NCBI GenBank assembly: GCA_026874595.1
Contig: CM049309.1
Location: forward strand, 48,096,079-48,160,078
DNA length: 64,000 bases
Reading direction: 5' to 3'
From: Sipunculus nudus
Taxonomy: Eukaryota; Annelida; Sipuncula; Golfingiida; Sipunculidae
The position numbers and the translations under genes were made by a program. Position 1 is the stretch's first letter; the number at the start of each line of letters is the position of its first letter. The notes under the pieces are model-generated. The model did no database searches, had not been told where the DNA came from, and saw only the letters and a list, made by a program, of their open reading frames with translations. This document shows positions 61,578-64,000 of the stretch, piece by piece.

Positions 61578-61930
61578 TAAAACAGCAAATTTAGTCTGGT
61601 TGGACTTTTGAATAATATTTATAACATTAAAGACCTAAAAATAATATTATTAACACAAACAGTTTATGCAGATTGAACATTATGCAGGATGCATAAAAAC
61701 TAATACTTCCTTTTCATTATTACTGTTATAAACATGGATGTCTTTTTATAAAAAAAAATATTAATTATATACATATAGTTAATATGACAATAAATTTTAT
61801 TTTTTGCTTTTTTTTAACAAACATAGTAATAATGAGTATGAATAACAATTTACCCACATTTTCAGGCCTGTATTAAGCACTATATTTTCACACAGCACAA
61901 TGATCCAAAATTGATATGATTAAACAACAA

Positions 61931-62220
61931 GGCCAAAAAAAAGTATGGTTCTCAGGCACTTTTTTTTTCAAAAATCAGTGGGGGCAATTTTTTTAACCCT
62001 TTTTTTGTATGTTTTGATAAAAATGTCATATGATCAGGGGAAAGCATAATAATAAAAGATTTTTTTTGCTTAACAAATAAAAGAACAACATAACAAAGGG
62101 AATCTTATCAAAATTGTATTATTTTATTTTCTTGAAAGATGAAACTCAAAATAAAAATTGTTAATGTGGAGGGTTAAAATTGATGTGGGTGGTGACTGAG
62201 AACCATACATTTTTTTTGCC
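61931..62220 (+). mobile_element. TIR MITE (GGTTCTCAGGC family), copy 3
   Basis: GGCCAAAAAAAAGTATGGTT then CTCAGGCAC at the left, and GACTGAGAACCATACATTTT then TTTTGCC at the right. The interior (GATAAAAATGTCATATGATC then AGGGGAAA; TTTCTTGAAAGATGAAACTC) is the reverse complement of copy 1. It shows the outer A/T-rich arms of the TIR best. Confidence 0.85.
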
Positions 62221-63633
62221 TAAACTTATATGAGTATTTATGAATCAATAACATGATGTTCTTCTTCTTGGTCTTCTGCTTCAACCAAGTTGATGAAGCA
62301 ATAATGAAGCAACAGCATAATGAAACATCCTGGCAGGCATATGCAAATTGAAAACTTAGGTGGACCAATCATGTCATCTAATTTTTGGCTTTACCTGGTT
62401 GCTCATACCCTTGTTCATTTTGGACTTTGAAATTCTGAATTTGTGCATACCAGAGTGTGGGACACACCTTAAATTGCAGAATCCACAAAAATCTGCACTC
62501 CTACATACCACAAAGCACAGAGAGCTGTTAGCAATATCACAAAGTTAGTATCTGATACTATGAAGCTGCAATGGTCTCAGATTTGTAAAAATTAAATGGA
62601 AAAAAATAATAATTCACTTGATGTTTGAAAAAGTGATTAAAAGATAAATGCTAAGACTCGCGGTCAGGGTCTTTACCATATGAGTGTGCCCTCTCCACCC
62701 CACAAGTGAATGGCTAGTACTGGTCAAAAGGATATAACCTTCTAGCACCCTTTATGGCCATACTCTGTTCCAAAACCCCTGTCCACCTAACTTTTTGGTG
62801 ATATTTCTTTCAAATATATTTTGTTTGCCACTATAAATAAGCTTTTATCAAAGGAAGTACTGTGGTGACTTATGATGATAACATAAGCATGAAATTATTG
62901 TGAAAACATTGTGAAGCCGGGATGGTGCTGACCTGTGTAGAAAGAGGTTAAAAAATGATGGCACCAGTTCATGTGGCCATATCCATTTATCCCTGTGATG
63001 TATAGGACGGATGTATTTGTGACATAATAAACAAATTATGTACAATTACCACTGTGACATCATCTCTATGAATCATCAAGTGGACGTAATTATAGTCTGT
63101 CATGTTATGCCGTCACTGATATGTCACAAGGCCATACATCTGTTCAGTCATATTTCTTTCAGAATTAATCAAGTGGAATCCATACATGTTGGATTATTAT
63201 TTTGTCATTAGATAATCGCCACATTTGTCTGATTTGCCTCTGTGCTAAATAAAGGTAAGCTTTAGTGCATTGTATAAAAATTATCATGAAAAAATCAGGT
63301 AGACAGGGATGCTGGAATGGGTATAGTTGTATGCTCCCCAGGGAGCTCAGAAAAGCTACAAGAATGATCAGGCAGAAAAGACAAGGAAGACAAAAGTGTT
63401 ATGTCAGATGAGACTGACAGTATTGGTGACATGAGACTATATATGAACTTCACCATTACATTTTTACAAACTTTATGCTGATATCTTTAAAATGAGTCAT
63501 GGGTCAATTTAGAAGCAATCTGTTAATGTCACAGGCAGTTTTTTTTTAACGATGTATAAATGCAGTTATGTCAAGCAGACATAAAGTGAGGATAATAAGA
63601 CTATCCTCCGCAAAAGATTCTGTTTCAAAAAAG
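62221..63633. other. CpG-poor non-coding stretch
   Basis: Continues the CpG-poor character of 56.3-60.2 kb. No exon, RNA or repeat family recognised. Frames at 62360-62548 and 62848-63045 are featureless. Confidence 0.42.
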
Positions 63634-64000
63634 AACAAGGGACCTATGGGTCACGACGCTCAGCTGTTATATATGATAAAAAAATATTTTTTAGAAATGA
63701 GGCACATGCTGGTTTTGTGTGGTAATAAATATAAGCTGTATTATGAGTTGTATGTATGATTTTGATAGTATCTTTGGAGACAGGGAAGAGGATTGATTTC
63801 ATTTATTTTATTAACAAATAGAGTGCTATTGTCACACAGATTTTGACTTGGCCATATAACTTATAAGCAGAACATACAATATAAGAGTTTAACTATTTAT
63901 TAAAAAAATTACAAATATTGTCCCAAATATAATTTTTATTAAAAATAATAAGAGAATCATATGATTTTTTAAAATGAAATATAACTGATATGATTATTAA
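63634..64000 (-). mobile_element. inverted partial copy of the 20.8-kb modular element, cut by the window edge
   Basis: AACAAGGGACCTATGGGTCA then CGACGCTCAGCTG is the reverse complement of the 3' end at 23125-23158. The rest matches 22775-23125 in inverse order with few differences (for example ATGGCCAAGTCAAAATCTGT on the reverse strand). The element continues past 64000. Confidence 0.92.

Overview
The window is eukaryotic nuclear DNA, most likely from a marine lophotrochozoan and probably a bivalve mollusc. The base composition is AT-rich, there are more than a dozen long (TA)n arrays, poly-C runs are frequent, and no open reading frame looks like a conserved protein. Several repeat families carry phrases familiar from molluscan repeats: paired TTAGCTCAGCTGA ends, TGACCTTGACCTT blocks, and modules of the type GCAAAATTT then GTCAAAC then GAGATATGAG. 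The species cannot be fixed from this alone.

I found no protein-coding gene, tRNA, rRNA or CRISPR array that I can defend. The window reads as a gene desert or a very large intron. It has three components: (a) dispersed, mostly non-autonomous mobile elements built from internal tandem modules; (b) simple repeats and minisatellites; (c) short CpG-containing, more complex islands that resemble conserved non-coding or regulatory elements. The islands lie near 10.1-10.7, 12.4-12.7, 15.6-16.0, 18.8-19.3, 28.5-28.9, 37.1-37.7, 41.6-42.7, 53.5-53.7 and 54.3-54.5 kb. Their function is inferred from composition only.

Layout. 0-7.5 kb: CT, TTCA/TTCT, TA and AC repeats, including a 182-bp tandem duplication. 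7.6-9.4 kb: a modular element with hairpin ends. 10-20 kb: islands separated by AT-rich sequence, plus a pogo/Tigger-like MITE at 17.2 kb. 20.8-23.2 kb: a second modular element with related ends; its 3' end recurs inverted at the right edge of the window. 25.7-27.2 and 45.6-46.4 kb: two copies of another family. 30.1-30.7 and 38.9-39.4 kb: GACCTTGACC-type repeats. 32.4-33.1 kb: a tract dense in CGTACGA/TACGAC words. 34.4-37.0 kb: a 45-bp minisatellite of about 50 units with higher-order structure. 39.7-40.6 kb: polypurine tracts. 43.5-45.4 and 60.3-61.3 kb: two copies of a 278-bp modular family. 50.5, 56.0 and 61.9 kb: three copies of one TIR-bearing MITE. From about 56.3 kb to the right edge, single-copy sequence is strongly CpG-depleted, which in a mollusc would fit a methylated transcribed unit or old silenced repeats.

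The least expected observations are a CAGACGAC word at 20-bp (or 40-bp) spacing in three separate GC-richer islands, and a GGTGGCGCCACC palindrome shared by three otherwise different repeat families.
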